Shown here: positions 62,351 through 64,000 of the stretch, piece after piece
How positions within the stretch are numbered: the stretch's first letter is position 1
Layout of the letters: every line of letters starts with the position of its first letter
NCBI GenBank assembly: GCA_027625915.1
Contig: JANTQA010000048.1
Location: 5,915,001 to 5,979,000 of the forward strand
DNA from: Anaeramoeba flamelloides
Taxonomy: Eukaryota; Metamonada; Anaeramoebidae
Direction of reading: 5' to 3'
DNA: 64,000 nt
Notes under the pieces: generated by a model
Database searches by the model: none
Told to the model about the DNA's origin: nothing
The model's input: only the letters and a program-made list of their open reading frames with translations
Position numbers and translations under genes: made by a program

Positions 62351-62865
62351 TTCTTTTATTTTCAAGAAAATATATGCACTCGAAGTTACCTTATGGAAAT
62401 CAAAGAACCATAATACATGACTTTCTATTTAGATTGTAATTATTATTAGATTTATTCATTTTGAAATATTGTTTGCGTTTTTATCTAGAAATTTTTCTTT
62501 TTGAGTTTTGAATAAAATTCTTTCGATTTTCTTCAAATATTTTTTTATTTTCTATTCCCAAATGAATATTACAATTATTTTTTTTTTTTTGGTAAATTTT
62601 AATCGACCTGAAATGTTCTCAAACACTGATATTTCAACATTTTTTTTTGATTTGTAATATTTCTTGATAAAAAAAAATTCATGTTTAACCAAATATAAAT
62701 ACACTTTTCTGAATTATTCTTGGGGAATTTGAGATTATTTTTTAAAATTGTATTATATTTTTATTTATACTGACATCTGTTAAGATAAAATCTGTTTAGT
62801 CAAATTGAATATAACTTTTCTATAGAAAATAGAGGAATAAATATTAATTTAAATCTTTATAATCT

Positions 62866-63245
62866 TACCTCTTTATCTAAATTTACTATATTAAAACCAA
62901 GTTTTTGATTTTTATAATTTTCTGCGACCTTTTTTAAGTTTTTTGTAAATATTTTATTTTTACTTAACAAAATTCCTAAATAATTTATTTTGGATAATAT
63001 ATTTATTTTTAGTATTTTTTAATATGTGGATTCATTCCAAATTCCTGAATAATTTTAAAGATTTTTATTATTTTTTTTATCAAAATCTGACATTGTTCTT
63101 TTGGTTCTGAAAATCAAATCATCTGCAAATATTTGATCTTATATTTATAATTTTAAATTATTTTCTCTTAAAAAATGACTTATAAATCCAAATAATAAAG
63201 GTGATAGAGGGTCTCCTTGATAGACCCCTAGTACATCTTTTTTCT
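62866..63245 (-). mobile_element. Non-LTR retrotransposon (LINE) reverse transcriptase remnant
   Basis: The minus-strand translation shows the core motifs in order: VLGVYQGDPLSPLLFGFI (63233-63181), FADDLIFRTK (about 63130-63100), and after a frame slip NYLGILLSKNKIFTKNLKK (about 62990-62935). This is the non-LTR palm subdomain; QGDPLSP and the ADD box are diagnostic. Two in-frame stops lie between the first two motifs and the frame slips further on, so the fragment is dead. Upstream RT motifs and an endonuclease are not visible; only about 130 codons remain. Clade not determinable. Confidence 0.85.
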
Positions 63246-63822
63246 CTTACTTTTTTAAAAAATATTTTAATTTTTTCATTTTATTTTATTTATCAAGAAT
63301 GTAGAAAACTAAAATATGACACATCATAACATAACAATTTTTTAATATTAAACAAATTTTGAAATATTTAACTAAAACTCTTAAATTTGAAACTCAAAAA
63401 ATATTATTTTTTCTAAAAGTTTAACAAGGCAGTCACATTTTATTCCACAATTTTTATTTTTAATTGTTTTGGCGAGGTTTTATTTTTTTTTTTTCTACTA
63501 ATTGTGATGAAATTTTTTTTTTTTACTTGTAATCATTTTTTTTTTTTTTGGCTTAGAAATTGGAAAATGACAAATAAAAGAGTTTAATTATTAAAAATTA
63601 AAATTAAAAAAGGAAATTTATTTTTTATTTAAAAATCAAAATAATAAGTGATATTAATTATTAATGGAATAAGATGAATTCTTAAATCTGTAATTTTTAT
63701 TATTGTGGTTCTTTATTTTTATTTTTTTAATGAAAAAAACTTTTTTACTTTTTAAAAAAAAAATGATTAATTTTTTTAAAAAATTCAAAAAATGAATTCA
63801 ATTCCAAGATGTAAGAAATTTA
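63246..63822. other. Short intergenic stretch
   Basis: T- and A-run-rich sequence between the LINE remnant and the PH gene. Nothing recognised. Confidence 0.5.
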
Positions 63823-64000
63823 TTAATTTTTTTTTTTATTAAGTTTATTTTTCTTTTGATCAATAATTTTCCCTAATTGACTACCTGCAATATTATTATT
63901 AATTTCTTGGATCCATTCATCCATTTCATCTTCTGTAGCTGTTGAAATTATATACGATTTATGATGTCCTGTTACCAGTTGCCCACTATTTGCAAATTTT
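63823..64000 (-). CDS. PH-domain protein, C-terminal end (5' part outside the window)
   Basis: 59 codons read in from the window edge to a TAA at 63825-63823. The sequence FANSGQLVTGHHKSYIISTA, then EDEMDEWIQEINNNI, has the last strand and C-terminal helix of a pleckstrin-homology domain, including the invariant Trp of the helix. A short Lys/Asn-rich tail follows. A GTAGTC after INNNIA could act as a splice donor, but the frame stays open beyond it. PH domains bind phosphoinositides or protein partners. The rest of the protein, and so its function, cannot be seen. Confidence 0.8.
   Translation of the reverse strand, partial: KFANSGQLVTGHHKSYIISTATEDEMDEWIQEINNNIAGSQLGKIIDQKKNKLNKKKN

Larger units (their letters stand above)
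59644..62865. other. Intergenic region with TIR element and R3 fragments
   Basis: After the RhoGAP stop comes a short less AT-rich stretch (gatcatgatcatgatgatgg), probably 3' UTR. (TA)n runs lie at 60034-60054 and about 60767-60787, flanking the TIR element at 60055-60763. From 60800 the sequence has 'gttataa' iterations (60790-60920). R3-like pieces occur at 61050-61180 and 61950-62350. No gene recognised. Confidence 0.55.

Overview
The window is nuclear DNA of an AT-rich, intron-containing unicellular eukaryote. Intergenic DNA is dominated by A/T homopolymers. Introns follow GT..AG, and TAA, TAG and TGA all end genes, so the code is the standard one. The gene set fits an amoeboid protist: an AAAP/SLC38-type amino acid transporter, an LSM12 homologue, an ARS2/SERRATE homologue, a BTB-BACK protein, a WW-MyTH4-RhoGAP protein and the tail of a PH-domain protein. 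Large lineages such as Anaeramoeba are plausible, but this is inference from gene style and composition, not from a marker gene. No rRNA, tRNA, CRISPR array or bacterial-type operon is visible.

Layout. 1.87-9.07 kb: two-exon transporter on the + strand, split by a 5.9-kb intron packed with repeats. 14.5-15.4 kb: LSM12 (minus). 19.7-21.7 kb: ARS2/SERRATE (minus), with a long Glu/Lys hexamer tract. 23.8-24.2 kb: small Arg/Ser/Asn-rich protein (minus). 27.8-38.2 kb: four minus-strand exons of unrecognised coding sequence whose borders are all phase 0, so they may form one gene of more than 1,100 codons with a 5.6-kb intron. 43.5-44.7 kb: short unrecognised minus-strand exons. 52.7-54.7 kb: BTB-BACK protein with a C-terminal glutamine-amidotransferase-like domain (+). 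57.5-59.6 kb: WW-MyTH4-RhoGAP protein (+), first exon not found. 62.9-63.2 kb: decayed non-LTR reverse transcriptase (minus). 63.8-64.0 kb: 3' end of a PH-domain gene (minus).

The rest is repeat-rich. Families seen more than once inside the window include: a roughly 2-kb unit at 3.6-5.9 and 39.7-41.3 kb, with a different DNA element inserted in each copy; TIR elements with ends starting AACTCTTTTTC at 26.3, 40.0, 54.8 and 60.1 kb; a near-palindromic 200-bp element at 0.27, 25.2 and 49.4 kb; a 350-550-bp repeat at 11.3, 18.6, 30.3 and 48.1 kb; a composite 0.7-1.1-kb repeat at 12.7, 46.2, 48.8 and 62 kb; and a large inverted repeat (32.9-34.9 versus 38.5-39.7 kb) that brackets three exons of the unrecognised gene.

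The genes do not form a pathway. ARS2, LSM12 and the RS-like protein all suggest RNA metabolism, and the RhoGAP, BTB and PH proteins suggest signalling. Co-location is probably accidental. The most unusual single protein is the BTB-BACK/amidotransferase-fold fusion. The most unusual architecture is the set of giant, transposon-filled introns.
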